This document shows, in pieces, positions 47,972-56,013 of a DNA stretch of 64,000 bases (position 1 is its first letter; each line of letters begins with the position of its first letter). The DNA comes from an uncultured Acetobacteroides sp. (lineage in GTDB: Bacteria; Bacteroidota; Bacteroidia; Bacteroidales; ZOR0009). Below the pieces are notes generated by a model. It saw only the letters and a program-made list of their open reading frames with translations. It searched no databases and had not been told where the DNA came from. The position numbers were made by a program, and so were the translations under genes. The stretch covers positions 1,116,001-1,180,000 of the forward strand of contig NZ_OY782755.1 of assembly GCF_963678165.1 (NCBI RefSeq), in the 5' to 3' direction.

Positions 47972-48619
47972 ATGGCGGTAACCTTTATCAGCAGGGATGA
48001 GCGGCTGTCGGTTTTCCTTTGGAAGATCGAGGAGGAGCTGCCTATTCTGCTGAAAAGCGCAGCGCTTACCCCGGATGAGCAGGTGCAGTACGAAGCGTTT
48101 AGGGCTGAGTCGCGCAAGCGGCAGTGGCTGACGGTTCGGGCGCTTGCCAACAAGGTCTTCGGGCATAAGGCAACGATTACGTATAGCGCCGCTGGTCGCC
48201 CATCTTTAGGAGGCGATGGCGCGTATATTTCCATATCGCACGCCGATGCCTATGCGGCCATAACTATTGGTGGGGCCAACCATATTGGGGTAGATGTGGA
48301 GAGCATCAACCGGAAGTACACCACCATTCGGCACAAGTTTGCATCCGACGACGAGGCTGCCATCTTCACCGCTAGCGGGTTCGAGGAGAGCCTTTATCTA
48401 CCTATTATATGGTGCGCCAAGGAGGCTGCCTTTAAGGCGGCTGACTGTACCGATGTCGACTTTATCCGCGATGTGGTGATCACCAGGGTGGAGGCCAACG
48501 AGACCTTTACGGCTGGCGAGGTGGAGGTGAGGTTCAATCCGCTAAGGGCCGCTGGAATGTTTAAGTTTACGGTTATAGATAATCACGTTATAGCTTGGGG
48601 GAAGTATGAAGGTGTTTAG
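47972..48619 (+). CDS. 4'-phosphopantetheinyl transferase superfamily protein
   Basis: 215 residues from ATG 47972; an upstream in-frame ATG at 47852 would lie inside gldD and is rejected. Attaches the phosphopantetheine arm of CoA to carrier proteins. Magnesium ligands are in IGVDVESI (Asp, Glu) and the catalytic motif is WCAKEAAFKA (KEAxxKA). The N-terminal part matches Sfp-like proteins. Overlaps the GGGP synthase start by 14 nt, continuing the coupled chain gldE-gldD-PPTase-GGGPS. Its own targets, such as ACP, are not encoded here. Confidence 0.9.
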   Translation: MAVTFISRDERLSVFLWKIEEELPILLKSAALTPDEQVQYEAFRAESRKRQWLTVRALANKVFGHKATITYSAAGRPSLGGDGAYISISHADAYAAITIGGANHIGVDVESINRKYTTIRHKFASDDEAAIFTASGFEESLYLPIIWCAKEAAFKAADCTDVDFIRDVVITRVEANETFTAGEVEVRFNPLRAAGMFKFTVIDNHVIAWGKYEGV

Positions 48620-49358
48620 CGATATGCAGCGCACGATAAGGCGGCGCCCGATGCTGGCGCTGCTGGTTGACCCCGACAAGGTGGGCGATGCCAATAGGAG
48701 GGAGGCCCTCATCAGTAAGATTGCCCGCTCGAAGGTGGACCTGGTGCTGGTGGGCGGAAGCCTCATCTTTTCGAGCGTCGAGGAGATTGTTGAGGCGCTA
48801 AAGAGGGGGTGCGGTAAGCCGGTGGTGCTGTTCCCCGGGCTATCGTCGCACTTTACGCCCTCGGCCGATGCCATCCTGTTTCTGTCGCTCCTCTCGGGGC
48901 GCAACCCCGAATTTCTGATCGGTAACCAGGTGCATGCTGCCATCCCCATCATGAAAAGCGGCATAGAGGTTATCCCCACCGCCTACATTCTTATTGATGG
49001 TGGACGAGCCACCTCGGTGGAGTACATGAGCAACACCATGCCCATCCCGGCCAGCAAGTCCGACATTGCGCTTGCCACTGCGGCAGCGGCCCAGCTGCTG
49101 GGCTTTCGGATGATCTACCTCGAGGCTGGTAGCGGTGCGCTAAACCACGTTCCGAAGGAGACCATCGCGATGGTGAAGCAGCACGTGAGCCTTCCGGTGA
49201 TTGTGGGGGGTGGCATCCGAACAGAGGAGAGCCTCCGCGAGGTGCTCGATGGTGGCGCCGACGTGGTGGTGGTGGGCACCGCCTTCGAGGAGGATGCGGG
49301 GCTGATCGATCGCTTTGCCGATATCGTAAGCAAAAGAATTAGAGAGGAGGAGCGCTAG
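48606..49358 (+). CDS. Geranylgeranylglyceryl-phosphate synthase family protein (PcrB/GGGPS)
   Basis: 250 residues, TIM-barrel prenyltransferase. Substrate and phosphate motifs visible are LLVDPDKV, LVGGSLIF, VVLFPGLSSHFT, PTAYILIDGG, YLEAGSGA and VGGGIRTEE. Members join glycerol-1-phosphate to a prenyl diphosphate; in archaea for membrane lipids, in some Bacteroidota for a still unclear product. The bacterial family has been characterised biochemically. Last gene of the gldE operon; its terminator overlaps the stop codon. Confidence 0.93.
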   Translation: MKVFSDMQRTIRRRPMLALLVDPDKVGDANRREALISKIARSKVDLVLVGGSLIFSSVEEIVEALKRGCGKPVVLFPGLSSHFTPSADAILFLSLLSGRNPEFLIGNQVHAAIPIMKSGIEVIPTAYILIDGGRATSVEYMSNTMPIPASKSDIALATAAAAQLLGFRMIYLEAGSGALNHVPKETIAMVKQHVSLPVIVGGGIRTEESLREVLDGGADVVVVGTAFEEDAGLIDRFADIVSKRIREEER

Positions 49359-49371
49359 GGCTCCTTTTTTT
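49347..49371 (+). terminator. Intrinsic terminator of the gldE operon
   Basis: AGGAGC (49348-49353) pairs with GCTCCT (49360-49365), 6-nt loop with the stop codon inside, then T7. Confidence 0.7.
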
Positions 49372-49373
49372 AT

Positions 49374-49757
49374 GGGCATCAATAAGCTGATGTCCACTTT
49401 CGGTTATCTGGAAATCGACATCAATAGGTTGATGTGCACTTCCGGGCATCTGGTAAGTGGGCATCAATAAGCTGATGCCTACTTTCGGTTATTTGGAAAT
49501 CGATATCAATAGGTTGATGTGCACTCTCGGGCATCTGGTAAGAGGGCATCAATAAACTGATGCCCATTTTCGGGTATCTGGAAATCGGCATCAATAGGTT
49601 GATGTACGCTTTCGGACATCTGGAAATCGACATCAATAGGTTGATGTGCACTCTCGGGCATCTGGTAAGTGGGCATCAATAAGCTGATGCCCACTTTCGG
49701 GTATCTGGAAATGGGCATCAATAAGCTGATGTGTACTTCCGAACAACTGGTAAATGG
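49374..49757. repeat. Tandem repeat, 42/43-bp period, nine units
   Basis: Units begin at 49377, 49419, 49462, 49504, 49547, 49589, 49631, 49674 and 49716 (steps of 42 or 43). Each carries the inverted repeat CATCA-N6-TGATG with loop ATAAGC, ATAGGT or ATAAAC, followed by ACTYTCGG and a [G/A]TATCTGG segment. Two unit types alternate for most of the array: a GGGCATCA/TGATGCCC type and a GACATCA/TGATGTGC type. Steps of 43 break any reading frame, so it is not protein-coding. No unique spacers, so not CRISPR. Confidence 0.92.
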
Positions 49758-49825
49758 TCGACCGCCGATGGATGAGCACTGCATACGGTTGGAGGCCGTG
49801 CTGAACCAAGCGTAGGGAGGACGCA

Positions 49826-50055
49826 TTAGCCGTAAGGCTAAGGGGAAGTTCAAAATATTCGACTCCTACGGAGTCGTGGTGCTGGGAGGATGATCTATCT
49901 ACAAACCTTTAATGCCTCTGGCATTATGCTTTTTTCTGAAAAATCCCAGCGGGATTTAAGGTTTGTAGAAAAGGCTTGGCCGCCATACCGACCCGGTACG
50001 GGTCGTACTAGAGCATTCAATTTACAGAATTGCTTTTTTCTTAGCCTGACGGCTA
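49826..50055. repeat. Cluster of seven hairpins with different stems and short loops
   Basis: TTAGCC-GTAA-GGCTAA (49826-49841), GACTCC-TAC-GGAGTC (49861-49875), AATGCC-TCT-GGCATT (49911-49925), AATCCC-AGC-GGGATT (49942-49956), GACCCG-GTA-CGGGTC (49990-50004), CAATTT-ACA-GAATTG (50018-50032) and TAGCC-TGAC-GGCTA (50042-50055). Stem sequences share little except CC/GG near the loop. Irregular spacing of 24-50 nt. Confidence 0.85.
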
Positions 50056-50095
50056 TGAGCGAAGGGCCGCAACGCCTAGCGGAGCTAAACGAAAA

Positions 50096-50123
50096 TCCCC
50101 CAGTAGAAACATCTGCTGGGGGA
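50096..50123 (-). terminator. Intrinsic terminator of the phosphatase-like gene
   Basis: TCCCCCAG (50096-50103) pairs with CTGGGGGA (50116-50123); on the minus strand the stem is followed by TTTTCGTTT. Confidence 0.75.
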
Positions 50124-50147
50124 CTCCTATAGTATGGTAGCGGTATG

Positions 50148-51788
50148 CTATTGAGCTAGCTCGTTGATGGGCTCGCCCGAGGCGGCATTCGACCACGAGA
50201 TGTCGAGCAGGTTGGCAATCGTAGGGGCGATGTCCGTAGGGTCGACCTTGCTCGAGATGCTCTCGCGCTTGATCTTCCATCCGTACCAGATCAGCGGCAC
50301 GTGGGTGTCGTAGCTGTAGGGCGAGTTGGACGAGGTGGCCACCTCGTCGGTGTCGATCCAGCCGGGCTGCAGGTTGATCACCACGTCGCCCGAGCGCTGC
50401 GCGTAGAAGGAGTTCTGCATCTTCTGCATGATGCCGTCGGTGAAGCTGGTGTACTCCAGCACCGATGCCGGGATGGCCTGCGCCACGCCCGTAAACTGCT
50501 TCAGGAAGTTGGCCACCTTGGCCTGCATCTCGCCCAGGTTGATCTTGGAGTCCTCAATCAGCGTATGGTTGAGGTAGATTTGCTTCTGGTGGTAGGCCTT
50601 CACCCAATCGCCGCGGCCGTAGGTGGCGTTCAGGAAGATCTTCAGCAGCATCAGGCTGCGGTTGAGCTCGAAGTAGCCTGCAGGAATCTTCTCCTTTTGG
50701 ATGAACTTGGGCGCGTTGGCCACGCCGTTGTCGGAGGTGAGCACCACGAGCACGTTCTGCTTGCCGATGTTGTCGGCGAGGAACTTGATCAGGTGCGCGA
50801 TATCCTCGTCGAGGCGGTAGTAGGTATCCTCCATCTCCATGGAGGTGGGCCCGTACTTCTGGCCGATGTGCTTGTTGGCATCGAGGGTGATGGTGAGCAG
50901 GTCGGTGGCCTCATCCTTGCCTAGCCCCTCGTTGACGATGGCCGCAATGGCAAAATCCTTGGTGAGGTTGTTGCCGTAGGGCGTGTCCATCAGCTTCTCG
51001 TAGGTAGGGCGCGATTTGGACTTCAGCATGCCGCCCAGACCGTTGTCCGGATTGGTGAGCAGCGGCTTGGCGGTGGTGTCGAAGTTATCCTTCGAGCTTA
51101 TATACTTGCTCAGCGGCTTGGTGAGTCCCCACTTGTTGTAGATGTAGATATCGGGGAACTTCTTTTGGTTGAACTCGTCGACCCACTTGGGCAGCGATGG
51201 CATGTAGTAGCTGCTGGTCATGAACTTCCCCATCGAAGGGTCGAACCAGTAGGCCGCATCGGCGCTATGGCCTGCCAGGAACACCGCCGAGGTGGGCTCT
51301 AGGGCAACGCCAATCACCTTCGAATTCTTGTTGGCCATCTTGATCTCGTCGGCCAGCGTGCCGGCCAGCAGGTTGCGCGGCGACACCTTGCCCAGCTCGC
51401 CAAATCCGCCCACGCCTTCGGCCTTCGAATCCTGAACGGCCTTCACGTTCTGGTCGGTAAGCGGGATGTACCACATATCGCCCACAACGCCGTGCGTAGA
51501 GGGGTTGGTGCCGGTAGCAATGGTTGCCAGCCCTGGGGCCGACTGCGTGAAGCTGTAGCTGTACTTGGCGTTCTTGCAAACAGCCCCCTCTTCGAGAAGT
51601 ACCCTAAACCCGTTATCCGAGAAGTTGTCGTGGTACCGCTGAAGATAGTCGTAGCGCATTTGGGTAACCACTATCTCAACGATCAGTTTGGGCTTCTCGG
51701 AGGGAATGGCTCGTCCTTGTCCAAAGGCGCACGATGCGATAAGCATCGATGCCGCTGCTACTGAAATCTTATACATTTTGATTGTCAT
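50148..51788 (-). CDS. PafA-like alkaline phosphatase homologue, probably a pseudoenzyme
   Basis: 546 residues, signal peptide ending near ASCAFGQ. It aligns along its whole length with the PafA/SPAP phosphatases (SPRNLLAGTLADEI, DPTDIAPTIANLL, YDTHVPLIWYGW). The catalytic positions, compared from memory with Elizabethkingia PafA, are changed: metal Asp of VDQMR is Thr (VVTQMR); nucleophile Thr is Ser (QSAPGLATI); Asp and His of STDYVGH are Lys and Gln (ANKHIGQ); DH of ADHG is DN (SDNG); the last His (THS) is Ser (SSN). Only one Asp ligand remains. No frameshift or stop. Probably kept for binding rather than catalysis. Confidence 0.88.
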   Translation of the reverse strand: MTIKMYKISVAAASMLIASCAFGQGRAIPSEKPKLIVEIVVTQMRYDYLQRYHDNFSDNGFRVLLEEGAVCKNAKYSYSFTQSAPGLATIATGTNPSTHGVVGDMWYIPLTDQNVKAVQDSKAEGVGGFGELGKVSPRNLLAGTLADEIKMANKNSKVIGVALEPTSAVFLAGHSADAAYWFDPSMGKFMTSSYYMPSLPKWVDEFNQKKFPDIYIYNKWGLTKPLSKYISSKDNFDTTAKPLLTNPDNGLGGMLKSKSRPTYEKLMDTPYGNNLTKDFAIAAIVNEGLGKDEATDLLTITLDANKHIGQKYGPTSMEMEDTYYRLDEDIAHLIKFLADNIGKQNVLVVLTSDNGVANAPKFIQKEKIPAGYFELNRSLMLLKIFLNATYGRGDWVKAYHQKQIYLNHTLIEDSKINLGEMQAKVANFLKQFTGVAQAIPASVLEYTSFTDGIMQKMQNSFYAQRSGDVVINLQPGWIDTDEVATSSNSPYSYDTHVPLIWYGWKIKRESISSKVDPTDIAPTIANLLDISWSNAASGEPINELAQ

Positions 51789-51815
51789 TAAAGACGGTAA
51801 AATATCTCCTTAAGC

Positions 51816-52916
51816 CTACACGTTGAAGCGGAAGTGCATGATGTCGCCGTCTTGAACAACGTACTCTTTCCCCTCAACCGCCAGCTTGCCGGCTTCCTTA
51901 ACGGCGGCCTCCGAGCCCATCGCAATGTAGTCGGCATACTTAATAACTTCTGCACGGATGAACCCCTTTTCGAAGTCGGTGTGGATTACGCCTGCGGCTT
52001 GTGGAGCCTTGGAGCCCTTGTGGTAGGTCCATGCGCGGCATTCGGTTTTGCCAGTGGTGAAGTAGGTCTCCAGGTTAAGCAGCGCGTAGGCCGACTTGAT
52101 GAGGCGCGATACGCCCGATTCGTGCAGGCCAACCTCCTCAAGGAACATCTGGCGCTCCTCGTAGGTGTCCAACTCGGCGATGTCGGCCTCGGTCTTTGCA
52201 GCAACAACTAGGATTTGGGCACCCTCGTTCTTAACCGCCTCGCGAACCATCTCCACGTATTGGTTTCCGTTAACCGCGCTAGCCTCATCGACGTTGCATA
52301 CGTACAGAACAGGCTTTACGGTAAGCAGGTGAAGGTCGTAGCAAAGAGCGTTGCCCACTTCGTCGAGCTCTAGCTCGCGGGCCGAGCGGCCGCTTTGCAG
52401 CAGCGCCTTGTACTCAAGTAGAATTTCGTAAAGCTTCTTAGCGCTTTTGTCGTTGCCGGTCTTGGCCATCTTCTCAACGCGGCTGATGCGGCCCTCAACG
52501 GTTTCGAGGTCCTTCAGCTGCAGCTCCGCATCGATAATCTCCTTATCCCTAACCGGGTTTACGGAGCCATCCACGTGGGTTACGTTCTCGTCGTCGAAGC
52601 AGCGAAGCACATGGATGATGGCATCGGTGTCGCGGATGTTGGCCAAGAACTTGTTGCCAAGGCCTTCGCCCTTGCTGGCGCCTTTTACTAAGCCTGCAAT
52701 GTCAACGATTTCAACGGTTGCAGGAACTATTTTTAGGGGCTTGTCGATGTCGGCAAGCTTTATGAGTCGCTCATCAGGTACTGTAATAACGCCCACGTTG
52801 GGTTCGATAGTACAGAATGGGAAGTTAGCTGCCTGTGCTTTTGCGTTCGAAAGGCAGTTGAAGAGGGTCGATTTCCCAACATTAGGAAGCCCTACAATAC
52901 CACATTGTAATGCCAT
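51816..52916 (-). CDS. ychF: Redox-regulated ribosome-binding ATPase YchF
   Basis: 366 residues. An Obg-family P-loop protein that hydrolyses ATP in preference to GTP: G1 GLPNVGKSTLFN, G3 DIAGLVKGASKGEGLGNKFL, and NVDE in the G4 position (in VCNVDEAS) rather than NKxD. A C-terminal TGS domain ends the protein (AWTYHKGSKAPQAAG...). Binds ribosomes and the antioxidant response in E. coli. Single gene, minus strand; a TAAATTTG -7 element lies at 52952-52959 on the minus strand. Confidence 0.97.
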   Translation of the reverse strand: MALQCGIVGLPNVGKSTLFNCLSNAKAQAANFPFCTIEPNVGVITVPDERLIKLADIDKPLKIVPATVEIVDIAGLVKGASKGEGLGNKFLANIRDTDAIIHVLRCFDDENVTHVDGSVNPVRDKEIIDAELQLKDLETVEGRISRVEKMAKTGNDKSAKKLYEILLEYKALLQSGRSARELELDEVGNALCYDLHLLTVKPVLYVCNVDEASAVNGNQYVEMVREAVKNEGAQILVVAAKTEADIAELDTYEERQMFLEEVGLHESGVSRLIKSAYALLNLETYFTTGKTECRAWTYHKGSKAPQAAGVIHTDFEKGFIRAEVIKYADYIAMGSEAAVKEAGKLAVEGKEYVVQDGDIMHFRFNV

Positions 52917-53055
52917 TGGATATTAACGTAATAGTTTAGATTAACGAGGCGCAAATTTAGCGGAAAAAATATAGTACCCTCTTTCCCTATAGTTTAAAAC
53001 ACCTTATTAAGGGGAAAATTACAAAACATTAGCTGGTACTTATACCGTATTCGGT

Positions 53056-53063
53056 TAACTTTG
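53056..53063 (+). promoter_or_regulatory. -7 element (TAACTTTG) upstream of split transketolase
   Basis: Matches TAnnTTTG, 54 nt from the ATG at 53117. At the -33 position, with a 19-nt spacer, the sequence is CTGG (53033-53036), a poor match. Confidence 0.5.
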
Positions 53064-53116
53064 CCGCCGATAAATTAACATTATCAAATTTTTATCTCAC
53101 TCTAATTTAGGTCTTC

Positions 53117-53962
53117 ATGGCAGAAATAGCAGAGCTAAAGCAGATGGCTTCTCAGGTTCGAAGGGACCTTATCCGAATGATTTCTGGAGCAAATTCTGGG
53201 CACCCCGGCGGTTCTTTAGGATGTGCTGATTTTATGACGGCACTTTACAAGAATGTTCTTAAGAATAACCCCGAAAAATTCAGCTACAACGGCGATGGGC
53301 AAGATATGTTCTACTTGTCGAATGGGCACTTGTCTGCACTTTGGTACAGCGTGCTTGCCCGTAGTGGATATTTTGGAATCGAGGAGTTGGGCACCTTCCG
53401 TATGCTCGGTTCTCGCCTTCAAGGGCATCCAACGCCCGATAAAGGTATTCCAGGAGTTCGTGTTGCATCAGGTTCTCTAGGACAGGGGCTCTCTATTGCC
53501 ATAGGCTCCGCGCTTGCCAAAAAGATGAATGGGGATAAGTCGATCGTATTTACCCTTCATGGCGATGGCGAACTTCAGGAAGGTCAGATTTGGGAAGCTG
53601 CCATGTTTGCAGGGGCAAAGAAGGTTGATAACATCATTGCAACGGTAGACTACAACGGCAAGCAGATTGATGGACCAGTTGATCAGGTGCTCTCGCTTGG
53701 CGACCTAGCCGCTAAGTGGCGCGCATTTGGTTGGGAGGTACTAACCATGAACGGAAACGTTATGGAAGAGGTTGCTGAAACGCTTGAAAAGGCAAAGGCA
53801 ATGACCGGGAATGGTAAGCCAATTGTTATCCTCATGAAGACAGAGATGGGCTTTGGTGTCGACTTTATGATGGGAACCCATGCATGGCACGGGAAGGCTC
53901 CTAATGCCGAGCAAACCCAAAAGGCGCTTGCTCAACTCGAGGAAACTTTAGGAGACTACTAA
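53117..53962 (+). CDS. Transketolase N-terminal subunit
   Basis: 281 residues covering the TPP-binding (PP) domain: SGHPGGSLG at the start and GDGELQEGQIWEAAMFAGAKK, which includes the GDG...N thiamine-diphosphate motif ending in VDYNGKQ. Together with the next gene it makes one transketolase, which moves two-carbon units between sugars in the pentose-phosphate pathway. The pair is 30 nt apart. Confidence 0.96.
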   Translation: MAEIAELKQMASQVRRDLIRMISGANSGHPGGSLGCADFMTALYKNVLKNNPEKFSYNGDGQDMFYLSNGHLSALWYSVLARSGYFGIEELGTFRMLGSRLQGHPTPDKGIPGVRVASGSLGQGLSIAIGSALAKKMNGDKSIVFTLHGDGELQEGQIWEAAMFAGAKKVDNIIATVDYNGKQIDGPVDQVLSLGDLAAKWRAFGWEVLTMNGNVMEEVAETLEKAKAMTGNGKPIVILMKTEMGFGVDFMMGTHAWHGKAPNAEQTQKALAQLEETLGDY

Positions 53963-53992
53963 TCGATCAACTTACCTTAAGATTATTTAGAG

Positions 53993-54946
53993 ATGAATAA
54001 ATTCGAAAATACAGGCAGCAAGGATACCCGTTCGGGGTTTGGTGCTGCTCTAGATATACTAGGCGATGAAAATCCTAATGTTGTTGCCCTTTGTGCCGAC
54101 CTTATCGGATCGCTTAAAATGGACAACTTTGTAGCAAAGCATCCCGATCGCTTTATTCAAACCGGTATTGCCGAAACCAACATGATTGGTATGGCCGCAG
54201 GTTTGGCCGTTGCTGGTAAGATTCCTTTTGCCGGAACCTTTGCCGCATTTGCCTCGGGGCATGTGTACAACCAACTTCGTCAGTCGGTTTGTTATTCGAA
54301 GACCAACGTTAAGATTGCCGCATCGCATGCTGGCATTACCCTTGGCGAGGATGGCGCAACCCACCAAATTATGGAGGATATAGGGTTGATGAAGATGCTG
54401 CCCAATATGGTAGTTATCAATCCCTGCGACTATAACCAAACAAAGGCGGCAACCCTTGCTGCTGCAAAGCACGTAGGTCCTGTTTACCTTCGTTTTGGTC
54501 GCCCTGTTGTTCCAAACTTTACTCCTGCCGATCAAAAGTTTGAAATCGGTAAGGCCGTAACGTTGAATCCGGGCAAGGATGTAACCCTTATTGCAACAGG
54601 TCACCTTGTGTGGACTGCAATTCAAGCCGCCGAAGTTCTAGAGAACGAAGGCATCAGCGTAGAGCTAATCAACATCCATACGATAAAACCTTTGGATGCC
54701 AATGCTATTATTGAGTCTGCTAAGAAAACTGGTGCTGTAGTTGTTGCCGAGGAGCACGTGATTAGCGGCGGCCTAGGCGAGAGCGTTGCACAGGTTCTAT
54801 CGCAGAATTTACCTACCCCAATGGAGTTTGTTGCGGTAAACGATAAGTTTGGTGAGAGCGGAACTGCCGATCAGCTGATGAAGAAATTCCACTTGGATAC
54901 TCCTGATGTGGTTGAGGCTGTGAAGCGAGTATTGGGCCGTAAGTAA
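53993..54946 (+). CDS. Transketolase C-terminal subunit
   Basis: 317 residues with the pyrimidine-binding domain (FIQTGIAETNMIGMAAGLAV, the catalytic Glu in GIAETN) and the C-terminal domain (VELINIHTIKPLDANAI, VVAEEHVISGGLGESVAQVL). Partner of the upstream gene. The sigma factor gene begins 16 nt later and may be co-transcribed. Confidence 0.96.
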   Translation: MNKFENTGSKDTRSGFGAALDILGDENPNVVALCADLIGSLKMDNFVAKHPDRFIQTGIAETNMIGMAAGLAVAGKIPFAGTFAAFASGHVYNQLRQSVCYSKTNVKIAASHAGITLGEDGATHQIMEDIGLMKMLPNMVVINPCDYNQTKAATLAAAKHVGPVYLRFGRPVVPNFTPADQKFEIGKAVTLNPGKDVTLIATGHLVWTAIQAAEVLENEGISVELINIHTIKPLDANAIIESAKKTGAVVVAEEHVISGGLGESVAQVLSQNLPTPMEFVAVNDKFGESGTADQLMKKFHLDTPDVVEAVKRVLGRK

Positions 54947-54962
54947 TACGCCTATAAGTTTA

Positions 54963-55511
54963 ATGGTAGCATACACGGATAGCGAGCTTTTATCTCAATT
55001 CCAAAAAGAAGAGACAAAGAATTTTGCGTTTCGCCTGATAGTGCAAAAGTATCAGGAGAAGGTTTATTTGCATGTTCGGAAGCTTGTTATCGACCACGAT
55101 GATGCCAATGATATAGTTCAGAACACCTTTGTAAAGGCATGGAGTGGCCTTGAAAATTTCAGGGAGGACTCGCAGCTGTTTACCTGGTTATACCGCATTG
55201 CGACAAACGAGGCGCTTACCTTTTTAAAGAGGAAGCGCACTCGTTTTTTTTTACCCCTAGTTGACGTAGAGGCCCAGCTGGCCAACACGCTCGAAACCGA
55301 CCCTTACTTCAATGGCGACGAGGCGGAGCTTAAGCTCCAAAAGGCGCTGCTAACCCTTCCCGAAAAGCAGCGAGTCGTCTTCAACCTCCGGTATTTCGAT
55401 GAGCTCTCCTACGAGGAGATGTCTAAAATTCTAGGAACATCAGTGGGGGCTCTAAAGGCATCCTACCACCTTGCCGCAAAAAAAATCGAAAATTTCTTAG
55501 AGTCCGATTAA
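54963..55511 (+). CDS. ECF sigma-70-family RNA polymerase sigma factor
   Basis: 182 residues with the two domains of ECF factors. Region 2 shows DDANDIVQNTFVKAWSGL and WLYRIATNEALTFLKRKR; region 4 shows LPEKQRVVFNLRYFDELSYEE with an HTH at KASYHLAAKKIENFL. No other regions. It heads a three-gene set with an anti-sigma-like membrane protein and a Spy-like periplasmic protein. Probably tied to envelope stress, though the cue is unknown. Confidence 0.94.
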   Translation: MVAYTDSELLSQFQKEETKNFAFRLIVQKYQEKVYLHVRKLVIDHDDANDIVQNTFVKAWSGLENFREDSQLFTWLYRIATNEALTFLKRKRTRFFLPLVDVEAQLANTLETDPYFNGDEAELKLQKALLTLPEKQRVVFNLRYFDELSYEEMSKILGTSVGALKASYHLAAKKIENFLESD

Positions 55512-55560
55512 ACCTTTGGCTATTTCTGTAGTCAAAGAAAAGTGAAACGAATCAATTGCT

Positions 55561-56010
55561 ATGGAATTTAAAGGAAACAGGGTAACGGAAAAAATGAAGG
55601 CGCAAAGCCCATTTGCCGTTCCTGATGGCTATTTTGAAGGCCTTCCTTCAGAAATTCAAAATAGAATTGCTGAAGGAAAGGCCTCAAAGCCATCAATCGA
55701 CTACTTCCACTTATTTAAGCATCAAATGGGAATAACAATAGGGGTGCTGTTTTTTGGCGCTGTTGCTTATACCGGCTATCGCTATAACAAGTATGCGGAT
55801 GAGGCTGTTGTTCAGCCTAACGACTACTACGAGTATGTTTCGTACAATTCGGGAGAGTTTAACGAGCAGGATCTGCTAAGCGAGCTTAACAGCGAGAAGA
55901 AGGTGGTTTCGAAGAAGGCCTTAAAGAGGGAATCCAACAAGATAATAGACTATCTAGTCGATCAGCAGATTGAAACTGCTGCTGTTGAAGAAGAGTTGTA
56001 TAATAATTAA
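55561..56010 (+). CDS. Probable anti-sigma-like membrane protein
   Basis: 149 residues: a short cytoplasmic part with SPFAVPDGYFEGLPSEIQNR, a motif common next to ECF sigma genes in Bacteroidota, one membrane helix (MGITIGVLFFGAVAYTGYRY, about 55-75) and an acidic extracytoplasmic part. No recognised ZAS motif (no HxxxCxxC). The position directly after an ECF sigma gene and before a periplasmic Spy-like gene supports an anti-sigma role; this is inference. Confidence 0.68.
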   Translation: MEFKGNRVTEKMKAQSPFAVPDGYFEGLPSEIQNRIAEGKASKPSIDYFHLFKHQMGITIGVLFFGAVAYTGYRYNKYADEAVVQPNDYYEYVSYNSGEFNEQDLLSELNSEKKVVSKKALKRESNKIIDYLVDQQIETAAVEEELYNN

Positions 56011-56013
56011 AGG

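Larger units (their letters stand above)
49758..50147. other. Spacer rich in short hairpins
   Basis: No gene. Between the tandem array and the phosphatase-like gene lie a series of separate palindromes from 49826 to 50055, a terminator at 50096, and the inverted pair CTACAAACCTTTAA (49899) / TTTAAGGTTTGTAG (49955). Confidence 0.75.

Noticed and set aside
49374..49757. CRISPR array
   Set aside because: Units are contiguous with no unique spacers, all parts of the 42-43-bp unit are repeated, and no cas genes are in the window.
49421..49853. Minus-strand open frames with repeated INLLMPIS-like peptides
   Set aside because: The 43-bp steps break the frame between units, there is no start region or family resemblance, and the DNA repeat explains the peptide repeat.
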